The notes below the pieces were generated by a model that did no database searches, was not told the DNA's origin, and saw nothing but the letters and a program-made list of their open reading frames with translations. This document shows positions 1 through 7,889 of a stretch of DNA of 26,759 nucleotides, piece after piece. Position 1 is the stretch's first letter. Every line of letters begins with the position of its first letter. The stretch comes from a virus. Made by a program: the position numbers and the translations under genes. Location: positions 1 through 26,759 of the IMG/VR virus record IMGVR_UViG_3300010883_000356, one strand, 5' to 3'.

Positions 1-714
1 CTTGTTGCAAAGACTAGAAAGCTTAAAGTTGTTTGGTCTCCAGAGTTCGCTCAAGATCTAAACGCTTACCATTCTATCGATGCTGAAGCTGAATTAACTT
101 CAATGTTATCAGAGTACATCTCAATGGAAATTGACATGGAAATTTTATCGATGCTTGATAGAGCTGCTGCAACTGTTGCTGCAAGTCAAGGTGCATTTGT
201 ATTAGGTGCTGCTGCTGATGGATATGCTCCAATCGCTACAGCTGCTAATCAAACTGCAAGATATGACTTCGGTACATGGGCACAAACTTTAGGATACGAA
301 ATGCAAAAAGTTTCGAACTCTATCCATAAGTTAACCATGAGAGGAGGAGCTAACTTCGCTGTTGTATCTCCGGAAATTGCTTCGATTATCGAATCGATTC
401 CAGGGTTTGCTGCTGATACCGACGGAACTGCATCACAGTTCGCTGCCGGTGTAACCAAGGTAGGTTCTTTTGCAAATAGATACACGATCTATAAGAATCC
501 TTATAGAGCAACAACTGATGGTATCTTGATGGGATTCAGAGGTAATCAATTCTTGGAAACTGGTGCTGTTTATGCTCCATATATTCCACTAATCATGACT
601 CCTTTGGTATATGACCCAACTAACTTTACACCAAGAAAAGGTGTAATGACTAGGTACGCTAAGAAAGTTGTAAGACCAGAATTCTACGGAAAAGTTGCTG
701 TAACAATTTCATAA
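1..714 (+). CDS. 23: Major capsid protein, gp23-like (5'-truncated by window edge)
   Basis: The reading frame is open from base 1 to the TAA at 712-714, giving the last 237 residues. The stretch RKLKVVWSPEFAQDLNAYHS followed by DAEAELTSML is the hallmark of T4 gp23 major capsid proteins (T4 has RKLKAKWTPELAQDLNAYHS-like sequence), and the later IHKLTMRGGANFAVVSPE segment fits the same fold. By family knowledge it forms the hexamers of the capsid shell and is usually matured by the prohead protease gp21. That cleavage site lies in the part outside the window. The internal ATG at 103 is not the start, because conserved sequence continues upstream of it. A strong hairpin terminator follows directly. 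The missing head genes (terminase, portal, protease, scaffold) are presumably upstream. Confidence 0.93.
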   Translation, partial: LVAKTRKLKVVWSPEFAQDLNAYHSIDAEAELTSMLSEYISMEIDMEILSMLDRAAATVAASQGAFVLGAAADGYAPIATAANQTARYDFGTWAQTLGYEMQKVSNSIHKLTMRGGANFAVVSPEIASIIESIPGFAADTDGTASQFAAGVTKVGSFANRYTIYKNPYRATTDGILMGFRGNQFLETGAVYAPYIPLIMTPLVYDPTNFTPRKGVMTRYAKKVVRPEFYGKVAVTIS

Positions 715-741
715 TTGTAACATAACTTATATACTACTAAG

Positions 742-768
742 AAAGCCCGCTTTATGCGGGCTTTTTTT
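742..768 (+). terminator. Rho-independent terminator after the capsid gene
   Basis: AAAGCCCGC (742-750), a TTTAT loop and GCGGGCTTT (756-764) form a perfect 9-bp stem that runs into a tract of seven T (762-768). It lies 28 nt after the capsid stop codon and ends 19 nt before the promoter-like element that precedes phoH, so it should end the abundant capsid transcript. Confidence 0.93.
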
Positions 769-786
769 ATGTTTATTTACATACAA

Positions 787-800
787 CTGATATTTATTAT
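787..800 (+). promoter_or_regulatory. Putative late promoter element before phoH
   Basis: CTGATATTTATTAT is one copy of an element found before many transcription units in this window. It starts 32 nt before the phoH ATG and is followed at 799-806 by ATAAATAA, close to the TATAAATA late-promoter box of T4. The role as a late promoter is inferred from recurrence and position, not shown. Confidence 0.6.
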
Positions 801-818
801 AAATAAGGAGTTTACGGT

Positions 819-1493
819 ATGACACAATTTGCACATGACAACGGTAGTAAAAACAATAAAAAAGGTTACCGCTTTTTATTATCATTAAACGACGAACAGA
901 AGCAAGCAAAGCGAGAGATCTTTGAAAATACTGTATCAGTAATACTTGGAAAAGCTGGCTCTAGTAAAACTTTATTAGCATGTCAAATAGCATTGCAAGA
1001 AGTCCTAGAAAAAACAAGAAGTAAAATAATTATCACCCGACCAACCATTTCTAAAGAAGACATAGGTTTCTTACCTGGCAACATGGAGGAGAAAATGTCA
1101 CCTTGGGTAGCACCAATATATGGAAACATGTACCAGCTATTACGCAGGGAGCGAGTTGATAAAATGATAAAGGACGGTCAAATAGAAATTATACCTGTAT
1201 CATATATGAGAGGTAGAACATTTCTCAACTCATGTGTTATTGTGGATGAGTGTCAAAATTTAGATCATCAACAGACATTAATGATATTACAACGTATAGG
1301 GTTAAACAGTCGTATGATGTTTTGTGGTGATTCACAGCAGATTGATCTAAAGCACAACAGTGACAGTGGCATACAGTTCCTGTCATCTGTAAAAAACGTT
1401 ACAGGGCTTCACACCTTCGAGCTCTTAAAGAATCATAGGCACCCTATATTAGACGAAATATTAGATGTATACCGAGCAAAACACGGTAAATAA
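819..1493 (+). CDS. phoH: PhoH-like ATPase
   Basis: 224-residue P-loop ATPase of the PhoH family. The Walker A motif GKAGSSKT is at residues 44-51 and the Walker B VIVDECQN at 140-147. IITRP (71-75) and GDSQQID (170-176) are the conserved PhoH segments, the latter acting as sensor I. The N-terminal 25 residues look disordered and basic. ATG at 819 is preceded by a good Shine-Dalgarno (AAGGAG, 805-810). PhoH is common in marine phages of many types. Its biochemical role in phages is unsettled; phosphate-stress ATPase and RNA-related functions have been proposed. It stands alone between the capsid terminator and the fibre operon, with its own promoter-like element, so it is probably expressed late with the structural genes. 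Confidence 0.93.
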   Translation: MTQFAHDNGSKNNKKGYRFLLSLNDEQKQAKREIFENTVSVILGKAGSSKTLLACQIALQEVLEKTRSKIIITRPTISKEDIGFLPGNMEEKMSPWVAPIYGNMYQLLRRERVDKMIKDGQIEIIPVSYMRGRTFLNSCVIVDECQNLDHQQTLMILQRIGLNSRMMFCGDSQQIDLKHNSDSGIQFLSSVKNVTGLHTFELLKNHRHPILDEILDVYRAKHGK

Positions 1494-1501
1494 TTTTTAA
1501 C

Positions 1502-1514
1502 CTGATATTTATTA
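1502..1514 (+). promoter_or_regulatory. Putative late promoter element before the fibre operon
   Basis: CTGATATTTATTA begins 9 nt after the phoH stop and 44 nt before the ATG at 1546. It is identical over 13 bases to the copy at 787. No clear terminator hairpin separates it from phoH. Confidence 0.6.
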
Positions 1515-1545
1515 GTACATAAAATTAAGATATTTGGAGAACTAC

Positions 1546-1941
1546 ATGGCAGCGGGAAATTACACATTTACTATAGAGCAGGGAGCAACAACTGACTTTG
1601 AAATACAGTGGGCAGACGCAGCAGGTACAGCGGTAGACTTAACAGGGTATGTAGCAAAGATGTCCCTTAAATCAGACATTGGTGGTACAGCATACCTTTC
1701 AATATCATCTAGTTTATCTGACGCACCTGCAAAAGCTGCTAGTCAAGGTCACATAAGCTTATCAGGTAGTAGTCACACAATGCCACTATCCAGTGGATCT
1801 ATAGGAATTTATATAGGACATACCGTTACAGCAGGATTAACTTCTGAAGCAGTGTATGATCTTGAATTAACATCAGGAGCTGCTAAAACGCGTTTATTAC
1901 AAGGTAAGGTACGGTTAAGTAAAGAAGTCACAACAGTTTAA
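1546..1941 (+). CDS. Small beta-rich virion protein preceding the tail fibre (BppU-N-like)
   Basis: 131-residue protein. An upstream in-frame TTG at 1534 would add four residues but lies in the ribosome site itself: GGAG at 1536-1539 with ATG at 1546 gives the normal spacing, so I choose 1546. The pattern YTFTIEQGATTDFEIQWAD, then AVDLTGYVAKMSLKS and a C-terminal YDLELTSG, resembles the immunoglobulin-like N-terminal domain family of baseplate/receptor-binding upper proteins (BppU-like), which often sits before fibre genes in marine phages. This is recognised by pattern only. It ends 9 nt before the large fibre gene, so a role as adaptor or collar for the fibre is a reasonable inference. Confidence 0.55.
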   Translation: MAAGNYTFTIEQGATTDFEIQWADAAGTAVDLTGYVAKMSLKSDIGGTAYLSISSSLSDAPAKAASQGHISLSGSSHTMPLSSGSIGIYIGHTVTAGLTSEAVYDLELTSGAAKTRLLQGKVRLSKEVTTV

Positions 1942-1950
1942 AGGAAGCGA

Positions 1951-4800
1951 ATGTCAATAAACATAAACGATCCTATAACAAGTGTATCTATAACAGAGCA
2001 ATCTCAAAAGCTAACAATTGTAGATAGCAATACAGGCACGTCTACCACCATAACTCCTACGTCAGATAATGTGGTAACTATTTCAACTGTTGGGTTCACC
2101 GGACCAACAGGTCCAGCGGGAGCTTCTGGAAATGAATCACAAACATTCTTTTCTACAGGACTCAGACTTGGTGACTCAGCAATAACCGGATCTCTAACTC
2201 TGAGTGGTAGTGGACATATAACAGCATCTGGAAATATATCTGCAAGTGGTAATATAATAGGTCTAAATTTAATCGCTGATAGTGCTTCATTTAGTACAAG
2301 AACAACCACTTTAGAAGGTAACGGAGTGTTTACGTCCGAAAGCATTTCTGGATCGTTCTTTGCACCAAGTGCTTCATTCAGTACAAGAGTGACTGCAAAT
2401 GATGCCAAGATAAGCTATACAGATGCAGCAGTAACAAGTGTAATCCATACCGCAAATATAATAAGTAGTTCAGCCCAAATTGCAACAGACATCAGTGGAT
2501 CGTTCTTTGCACCAAGTGCGTCATTCTCAACTAGAGTGACTGCAAATGATGCCAAGGTTACCAATTCAAATCAAAGCTTAGTACATTTGGCAGTAACCTC
2601 TAGTAATGTTATTTTTGGAGAAATAACAGCATCTGGTAATATATCTGCAAGTGGAACAATCGTTGGTTCTAATTTAAGTGGAACAAACACCGGTGATCAG
2701 AATATATCTAATCTAGCAGTAACCTCAAGTAATGTAATTTTTGGAAACATAACAGCATCTGGTAATATAAGCGCAAGTGGTACACTTACAACTGCAAATG
2801 CTAACCACAGTGGAAGTTTTATACACAGTGGCTCATTTACTGTGTATGGTGGTGTAGGAGCGGAAACATCTTCGGGTACTGTTGAAACATCTACCTTTTT
2901 TGGTGATGTTGACATTCGAAATGTAGGATCTTCGCCAAATGAACGATTCGGGCCTCCTAGATCCTTACGTATTTGGTCGTATAACTCATCTTCGATTATA
3001 CTTAAAAATCTCAGTGCATGGAGTGAAACTCACATTACAAATGGATTTGGTGGGACTATAGCAATAGATGAAAAAGGAACCAATGCAACAGGAGGGGGTA
3101 GATTAGTACTTGGAAATAATTCTCCAGCAAATGAAGACGTATCTTATTTATGGGTAAGAGGTAAATATGGAGATGGTGGGAGTGCTGATTTTGATCCAAA
3201 TATTTACTTAGGACCTAACTCAACAGCTTACTCAGCCCAAATTGGCTTAACTAATGCTGTTAACAACTATGGTCATGATGTTTATATAGCAGCCCAGAAT
3301 GGAACTACAGGTAAAGCATACTTCATATTTGGCAGGGATGCACAATTTAAAGCAGAATCAATATTTGTGGGTCCTATCGATGGTACTGCAGCCACAGGTG
3401 CAATAACAGCCTCAGGTCATATATCTGCAAGTGGTACGATAGTAGGGTCTAATTTAAGTGGAACAAATACAGGTGATCAGAATATATCTAATCTAGCAGT
3501 AACTTCAAGTAATGTGTTGTTTGGAGAAATCACGGCTTCAGGTAATATAAGTTCAAGTGGTAATGTTTACGCAGCAGACTATTTTGATAATGGCGCTAAT
3601 ATAAGTACATTATACGCCCCTGTTCTTGGTGGTAATGACAATTATGTAACCGATACACAATTAGTGGTAATTGGAAACACAAGTGGCACAAATACTGGTG
3701 ATCAGAATATATCTAACCTAGCAGTAACTTCAAGTAATGTATTGTTTGGAGATATAACATCATCAGGCGATATAAGCGCAAGTGGGGATCTCTATGGTGA
3801 TGTATACTATTCCAATAACATTAGATTTTTAGTAGCATCATCAACTGGAACGCAACTAGGATATGTTAATACTCCCACTGAAATAGACGGGACACATATA
3901 AAATTAGATGCCCCTGTCACAGCATCAACTATAAGTTCGAGTGATTACATTTATGCCTCTAATATAGTTGCAGCCGGAAATTGCAAAGGAAATCAAATCT
4001 TGGCTGGAGGGCAGGTTGCACTTAAAACAGGTGATGCTACATTAACAGGAAAACTATTTGTAAATCCTAATACTACTAAAGTTGAAATAGGTCAATCTGG
4101 TGTAAATCAATCTGTTAATATATTTGGACAAATCACATCCTCAGGTCATATATCTGCAAGTGGTACGATAGTAGGGTCTAATTTAAGCGGAACCAATACA
4201 GGTGATGTGACAGTTACAGGAACACCGGATTACATTACCCTATCCAACCAAGTACTAACAAGAAATCAAATAGTGTTAACGACCGATGTCACAGGTGTGT
4301 TACCATCAGCTAATCTAGACGCTGATACAGCACACTTAACAACTACACAAACATTCACAGGAGCAAAAACAATAGAAACTAGAGTATTTGCTGCACCTGG
4401 AGGTACTGATGGAAATATATGTGGAGATATTGTTAAATTCGGAACCACCGACGTTGACAAAGGTAAAGTATATTATTTTGATTCAACTGGCATTGCCGGC
4501 GATTGCTGGACATTAACTAATGCTACCACAGTCGCCAACTCCAAAGGTCTATTAGCTGTTGCCATGGGAGATGGAAACGCTAATTTGGTGGGCATGTGTA
4601 TAAAGGGTAGAGTAAATCTTAGCCATACCCCGGGGGCAATTGCGTCTGTGCTGTATCTAAGCGAAGACACCCCGGGATTCGCCACAAGCACTTCACCAGC
4701 AGCAAGTGATGAAGTTGTAAGAATTATTGGATATGCATTAACTGCAGATGGTAGTGATGTTTGGTTTAATCCTGATAGCACATATGTGGAGATTGCATAA
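1951..4800 (+). CDS. Repeat-rich tail fibre / receptor-binding structural protein
   Basis: 949 residues, rich in G, S, T and N, with low-complexity repeats typical of trimeric beta-structured fibres. Near residue 50 it has a short collagen-like GPTGPAG. A unit of the type ITASGNISASG with GTIVGSNLSGTNTGDQNISNLAV recurs about four times, and GSFFAPSASFSTRVTANDAK occurs twice. The last ~130 residues (GDIVKFGTTDVDKGKVYYFD onward to DVWFNPDSTYVEIA) have a distinct, non-repetitive character and may be a C-terminal beta domain. AAGGA ends 5 nt before the ATG at 1951. The stop overlaps the next ATG by one base (TAATG), so fibre and methyltransferase are translationally coupled. Host recognition is inferred from family style; no enzymatic motif is visible. 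Confidence 0.8.
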   Translation: MSININDPITSVSITEQSQKLTIVDSNTGTSTTITPTSDNVVTISTVGFTGPTGPAGASGNESQTFFSTGLRLGDSAITGSLTLSGSGHITASGNISASGNIIGLNLIADSASFSTRTTTLEGNGVFTSESISGSFFAPSASFSTRVTANDAKISYTDAAVTSVIHTANIISSSAQIATDISGSFFAPSASFSTRVTANDAKVTNSNQSLVHLAVTSSNVIFGEITASGNISASGTIVGSNLSGTNTGDQNISNLAVTSSNVIFGNITASGNISASGTLTTANANHSGSFIHSGSFTVYGGVGAETSSGTVETSTFFGDVDIRNVGSSPNERFGPPRSLRIWSYNSSSIILKNLSAWSETHITNGFGGTIAIDEKGTNATGGGRLVLGNNSPANEDVSYLWVRGKYGDGGSADFDPNIYLGPNSTAYSAQIGLTNAVNNYGHDVYIAAQNGTTGKAYFIFGRDAQFKAESIFVGPIDGTAATGAITASGHISASGTIVGSNLSGTNTGDQNISNLAVTSSNVLFGEITASGNISSSGNVYAADYFDNGANISTLYAPVLGGNDNYVTDTQLVVIGNTSGTNTGDQNISNLAVTSSNVLFGDITSSGDISASGDLYGDVYYSNNIRFLVASSTGTQLGYVNTPTEIDGTHIKLDAPVTASTISSSDYIYASNIVAAGNCKGNQILAGGQVALKTGDATLTGKLFVNPNTTKVEIGQSGVNQSVNIFGQITSSGHISASGTIVGSNLSGTNTGDVTVTGTPDYITLSNQVLTRNQIVLTTDVTGVLPSANLDADTAHLTTTQTFTGAKTIETRVFAAPGGTDGNICGDIVKFGTTDVDKGKVYYFDSTGIAGDCWTLTNATTVANSKGLLAVAMGDGNANLVGMCIKGRVNLSHTPGAIASVLYLSEDTPGFATSTSPAASDEVVRIIGYALTADGSDVWFNPDSTYVEIA
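2350..2556 (+). repeat. Direct repeat inside the fibre gene (two ~60-nt copies)
   Basis: Copies at about 2350-2409 and 2497-2556 both begin GGATCGTTCTTTGCACCAAG and end with GACTGCAAATGATGCCAAG, with only a few mismatches in the middle. They encode the repeated peptide GSFFAPSASFSTRVTANDAK. Confidence 0.85.
2646..4207 (+). repeat. Dispersed direct repeats inside the fibre gene (four copies, one partial)
   Basis: A unit of roughly 110-130 nt starts near TGCAAGTGG, contains GGTGATCAGAATATATCTAA and runs to the ITASG-type coding segment. Copies are at about 2646-2766, 3426-3550, 3679-3785 and a truncated one at 4152-4207, where the sequence turns into GGTGATGTGACAG. Copies differ by scattered silent changes, which suggests old duplication followed by drift or exchange. 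Confidence 0.8.
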
Positions 4801-5360
4801 TGGCATATATAGATGAAATATTAATCTTTGAATCCGATAAGGTCTATTACACAGAAGAAGGTATACAGATAGAAGTAATGATGGGATGGGAAGATCCTTT
4901 AATGTCAGGCTCTGCTGCGTACGTTTGTAAAGATGGTGGAGATATTCTAGAAATAGGATTCGGAATGGGTATATCAGCAGGGTATATGCACTCCCATTCA
5001 ATAGCATCCCATACAATAATAGAAAACCACCCAGACGTAATTCCAAGGGCTCAAGCTTGGGCAAGTGGAAAATCCAATGTAACAATAGTTACTGGTAGTT
5101 GGTATGATATAAAAGATTCCTTAACAACATATGATGGAGTGTTTTATGATGCCTTTGGAGATGAGGATCAGATACACTTTTCCTCTTCATTATCCTCTTT
5201 GGTAAAAAAAGGAGGGGTAGCTACTTGGTGGAATAGCCATCCAAGTGAAACAAACTTTTTTGATATCCCTAATGTAACCTATCAACAATATTCCGTTAAC
5301 CCTCCTACAAATACCTATTTTAATAGTACAAATTATTACCTACCCACATGGCAACATTAA
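4800..5360 (+). CDS. SAM-dependent guanidino-N-methyltransferase-like protein (GAMT/RMT2 type)
   Basis: 186-residue class I methyltransferase. Motif I is ILEIGFGMG (49-57). HTIIENHPDVIPRAQAWA (71-88) matches the guanidinoacetate methyltransferase pattern HWIIECNDGVFQRLRDWA, with E75 as the likely adenosine-ribose ligand. VMMGWEDPLM (27-36) matches GAMT VMERWETPYM, and YDGVFYDAF (111-119) matches FDGILYDTY, so the two acids that bind the guanidino group in GAMT (E45 and D134 in the rat enzyme, from memory) have counterparts E31 and D117. GGVATWWN (138-145) aligns with GGVLTYCN, with W in place of the Cys. The protein is shorter than GAMT (about 236), mainly at the N-terminus. It overlaps the fibre stop by 1 nt and the next gene by 13 nt. 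Likely substrate: an arginine side chain or small guanidino compound; this is inference. Confidence 0.8.
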   Translation: MAYIDEILIFESDKVYYTEEGIQIEVMMGWEDPLMSGSAAYVCKDGGDILEIGFGMGISAGYMHSHSIASHTIIENHPDVIPRAQAWASGKSNVTIVTGSWYDIKDSLTTYDGVFYDAFGDEDQIHFSSSLSSLVKKGGVATWWNSHPSETNFFDIPNVTYQQYSVNPPTNTYFNSTNYYLPTWQH

Positions 5361-6043
5361 ACGTAAGTAAGTGGGGTCAGATAGCTAGGACTGCCCAAAC
5401 CTCCCACGCTAATGCTAGAGATGGTACAACTGCTACAGCAACTATTGTTAACCCCCCCTATGCTTCAGCTGCAGCAATCCAATATAAAAGGTCAGCAGGT
5501 AGATCAGGTACTGTTTATAGTATATACCGTTCATTTTACTACTTTGATACAAGTGGTATATCAGGTGATGTCACAGACTCATCCCTTAATATAATGGGGT
5601 CTGCTGCCGAAACCGCTCAAGTTATCATAGTACCGTGTACAGCCTTTGGAGGTGATGGCACTGCAGATATAGTAGCTGCTGATTTTAATAATATATCATT
5701 TAATTCCACTTATGGAGCTGCCTATTCGGGCTGGGATGATGGTGCTAATAATGAAATTGAATTTCGAAGCAACAATGATGCAGAAGGAACAGTCAATGCC
5801 GCTATAAGAGATCAGAATTATTTTATTTGTGCTGTAATAGAGTTTGCCCGCGATTATAGTGACTCTGACCCTGGAAGTAATGTACAATTAGAAGCAGGTA
5901 TAAATTATGCAACAGCCGCTTATTTAGATTACACAGAAGCATCATCTGGATATGCAAATGATGTCATAGGTGTAGCGACAGGAAACATAGGTAAAGTGTT
6001 AGGTGTAGCAACAGCAAATATTGGAAAAGTCATAGGGGTGTAG
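5348..6043 (+). CDS. Jelly-roll-like (DNRLRE-type) structural protein with C-terminal IGKVxGV repeats
   Basis: 231 residues. The central segment YRSFYYFDTSGISGDVTDSS resembles the RSLLRFDLSSIPxGATVTSA core of DNRLRE/jelly-roll carbohydrate-binding-like domains. The last ~30 residues contain the repeated unit DVIGVATGNIGKV, LGVATANIGKV, IGV, a hydrophobic C-terminal repeat seen in various phage surface proteins. The ATG lies inside the methyltransferase gene (13-nt overlap), so the pair is translationally coupled, and the gene closes the fibre operon. A role as adhesin or fibre-tip component is inferred from context. There is no clear terminator in the 90 bases after it. Confidence 0.6.
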   Translation: MATLNVSKWGQIARTAQTSHANARDGTTATATIVNPPYASAAAIQYKRSAGRSGTVYSIYRSFYYFDTSGISGDVTDSSLNIMGSAAETAQVIIVPCTAFGGDGTADIVAADFNNISFNSTYGAAYSGWDDGANNEIEFRSNNDAEGTVNAAIRDQNYFICAVIEFARDYSDSDPGSNVQLEAGINYATAAYLDYTEASSGYANDVIGVATGNIGKVLGVATANIGKVIGV

Positions 6044-6109
6044 AGCCTAGGGTAATACATATATAATACAATATTTTACGAGTAGTATAGTGGTAAAGAT
6101 AATTTAAAA

Positions 6110-6124
6110 TGATATTTATATATA
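6110..6124 (+). promoter_or_regulatory. Putative late promoter element before the neck genes
   Basis: TGATATTTATATATA starts 26 nt before the ATG of the gp13-like gene and runs directly into its Shine-Dalgarno AGGAG (6124-6128). If this is the promoter, the 5' leader must be very short. Confidence 0.6.
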
Positions 6125-6135
6125 GGAGATAAATT

Positions 6136-7290
6136 ATGGCAACAACAAGCATTTGGCCAGGGTCATCATCATTCTATCCAGGCGACACACCGTTCGGTAG
6201 TTATGATAAAGAAAAGGCCTTCCAAGCAGACATTGAAAAGACGGCCGTCTGGTGCGCAAAGCGTATTGGGTATCCTATTGTTGATATTGAGTTGCAAGAT
6301 ACTCAATTTTTTGCATGCTTTGAGGAAGCTGTAACAGAGTATAGTTCACAAGTAAATAGATTTAACATACGAGAGAACTTATTAATAGCTAAAGGTAGTG
6401 CAACTGGATCAAGTCTAACACACAAAACAGTTAAGCAAAATCTAAACCAGCTTATAGGCATATCATCACAGTACGGACAAGAAGCAACTTCACCTGTCGG
6501 AGGTGATATGAAGTTGTACAGCGGATCCATAACATGTGCTTCCGGTCAACAAACATACAGCTTGCTTAACGGTGCACAGACAACATTTGAATCAGGGACG
6601 CCAGGAACAGATCCAGTTGAAATACGGAGAGTGTTCTTTGAATCTTCACCTGCAATGACCCGTTTCTTTGATCCACACATTGGCTCAGGGTTAGGTTCAC
6701 AACAAATGCTAACATCATTTGGATGGGGAAACTTCTCACCAGCAATTAACTACCTACTAATGCCAATGTATGATGATCTACTAAGAGTGCAGGCAATTGA
6801 ATTTAATGATCAAATAAGAAAGTCAGCGTACTCATTCCACCTTGTTGGAACAGATTTAACTATTTTTCCAATTCCGACATCAACATTTAAGTTAAGATTT
6901 CAATACTTTAAGAAAGCAGAACGAACAACACTAATTACATCTGCAGCCGTATCTGATTTTTCTAATATCGGGTATGACGATATGAAGTATGCTCAGATAA
7001 ATGCACCTGGTAAGCAATGGATTCGGAAGTACACATTAGCGTTAACTAAAGAGCTGTTAGGCTCTGTCCGCGGCAAGTACGGTACAATGCCAATACCAAA
7101 CGGTGACGTTTCACTAGATGGTGATACACTGAGATCGGAAGGAGCTGCAGAAAGAGATGCATTAGTAGCAGAGTTGAGAGAAGATTTGGAAGCAGCATCT
7201 CGCCGACAGTTAATGGAAAGACAAAACGACGAAGCTAATTTTCAACAGGAAACGGTAAATAAAATACCACTTAATATATACGTAGGTTAA
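6136..7290 (+). CDS. 13: Neck protein, gp13-like
   Basis: 384 residues (T4 gp13 is about 309). Near residue 40 the segment WCAKRIGYPIVDIELQDTQF with FEEAVTEYSS matches the gp13 N-terminal pattern (kRxLGyPvxdIevdddQlxdrvdeAlqyf). The C-terminal part KQWIRKYTLALTKELLGSVR, then PIPNGDVSLDGDTLRSEG, matches the gp13 ending. By family knowledge gp13 and gp14 close the filled capsid and form the neck on which the tail docks. Start ATG 6136 has AGGAG upstream. Two bases separate the stop from the gp14-like ATG, in the classical 13-14-15 order. The extra length lies in the middle beta-rich region (about 110-215). Confidence 0.78.
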   Translation: MATTSIWPGSSSFYPGDTPFGSYDKEKAFQADIEKTAVWCAKRIGYPIVDIELQDTQFFACFEEAVTEYSSQVNRFNIRENLLIAKGSATGSSLTHKTVKQNLNQLIGISSQYGQEATSPVGGDMKLYSGSITCASGQQTYSLLNGAQTTFESGTPGTDPVEIRRVFFESSPAMTRFFDPHIGSGLGSQQMLTSFGWGNFSPAINYLLMPMYDDLLRVQAIEFNDQIRKSAYSFHLVGTDLTIFPIPTSTFKLRFQYFKKAERTTLITSAAVSDFSNIGYDDMKYAQINAPGKQWIRKYTLALTKELLGSVRGKYGTMPIPNGDVSLDGDTLRSEGAAERDALVAELREDLEAASRRQLMERQNDEANFQQETVNKIPLNIYVG

Positions 7291-7292
7291 CT

Positions 7293-7889
7293 ATGCCAAT
7301 ATTTGGAAGACAGAAAGATAGAGAGCTGATAAAACATTTCAGTAAGGAAGTATTGCAAGATATACTTGATACCCCTGTGATTATATTTAAACCATATGTA
7401 ACAATGACAAATACAAATATTTATGGAGAGGGTGTTAACGGTGATAAAAACTACAGACCTGGTGTAACTCTACACGCGGCAATAAATCGAGAAGATCAGA
7501 CATGGGCCACAGACGATTTAGGTGTTGACATAACACAGAAAGGTACATTTTCATTCCTTAACGAAGACATCTGGAATGTAGCTGTATCGGGCACACAAGA
7601 GGAAGATGGCTTTGCTATTGAGATAGGTGATTTAATATACTACGACACTCAATACTGGGAAATAGATACCACAAACAAGAATCAGTACATGCACGGTAGA
7701 AATCAAAATGTATTAGAGGGTGATGGAGCAGACTTTGGTTTCGCAAACGAATCAGAAATGCATGGTGAAAGTCTCTCCACTGTCGTAGAAGCTCACATTA
7801 CACGTAGATCAAGAATAAATGTTGAAACACCAACTGCGATTAACACATCTCCTGATGCATCTAACAACTCACAGGGACTATATAGATAA
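7293..7889 (+). CDS. 14: Neck protein, gp14-like
   Basis: 198 residues (T4 gp14 is 256). Segments around GVTLHAAINREDQTW and IEIGDLIYYDTQYWEI follow the gp14 pattern, in which a beta-rich middle carries a GDLIYxP-like strand. The C-terminus VVEAHITRRSRINVE is also in keeping with the family. Sequence similarity alone is modest; the position between gp13-like and gp15-like genes, 2 nt after the former and overlapping the latter by one base (TAATG), is what settles the call. It is expected to act with gp13 as head-to-tail connector. Confidence 0.68.
   Translation: MPIFGRQKDRELIKHFSKEVLQDILDTPVIIFKPYVTMTNTNIYGEGVNGDKNYRPGVTLHAAINREDQTWATDDLGVDITQKGTFSFLNEDIWNVAVSGTQEEDGFAIEIGDLIYYDTQYWEIDTTNKNQYMHGRNQNVLEGDGADFGFANESEMHGESLSTVVEAHITRRSRINVETPTAINTSPDASNNSQGLYR

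Noticed and set aside
2646-4207. Regularly recurring repeats suggestive of a CRISPR-like array
   Set aside because: Repeats are in frame within one long protein gene, are of unequal spacing and drift in sequence, and encode typical fibre repeats; no spacer structure.
6044-6109. Possible terminator after the fibre operon
   Set aside because: Only weak, AT-rich partial pairings are seen and no T tract follows a stable stem.
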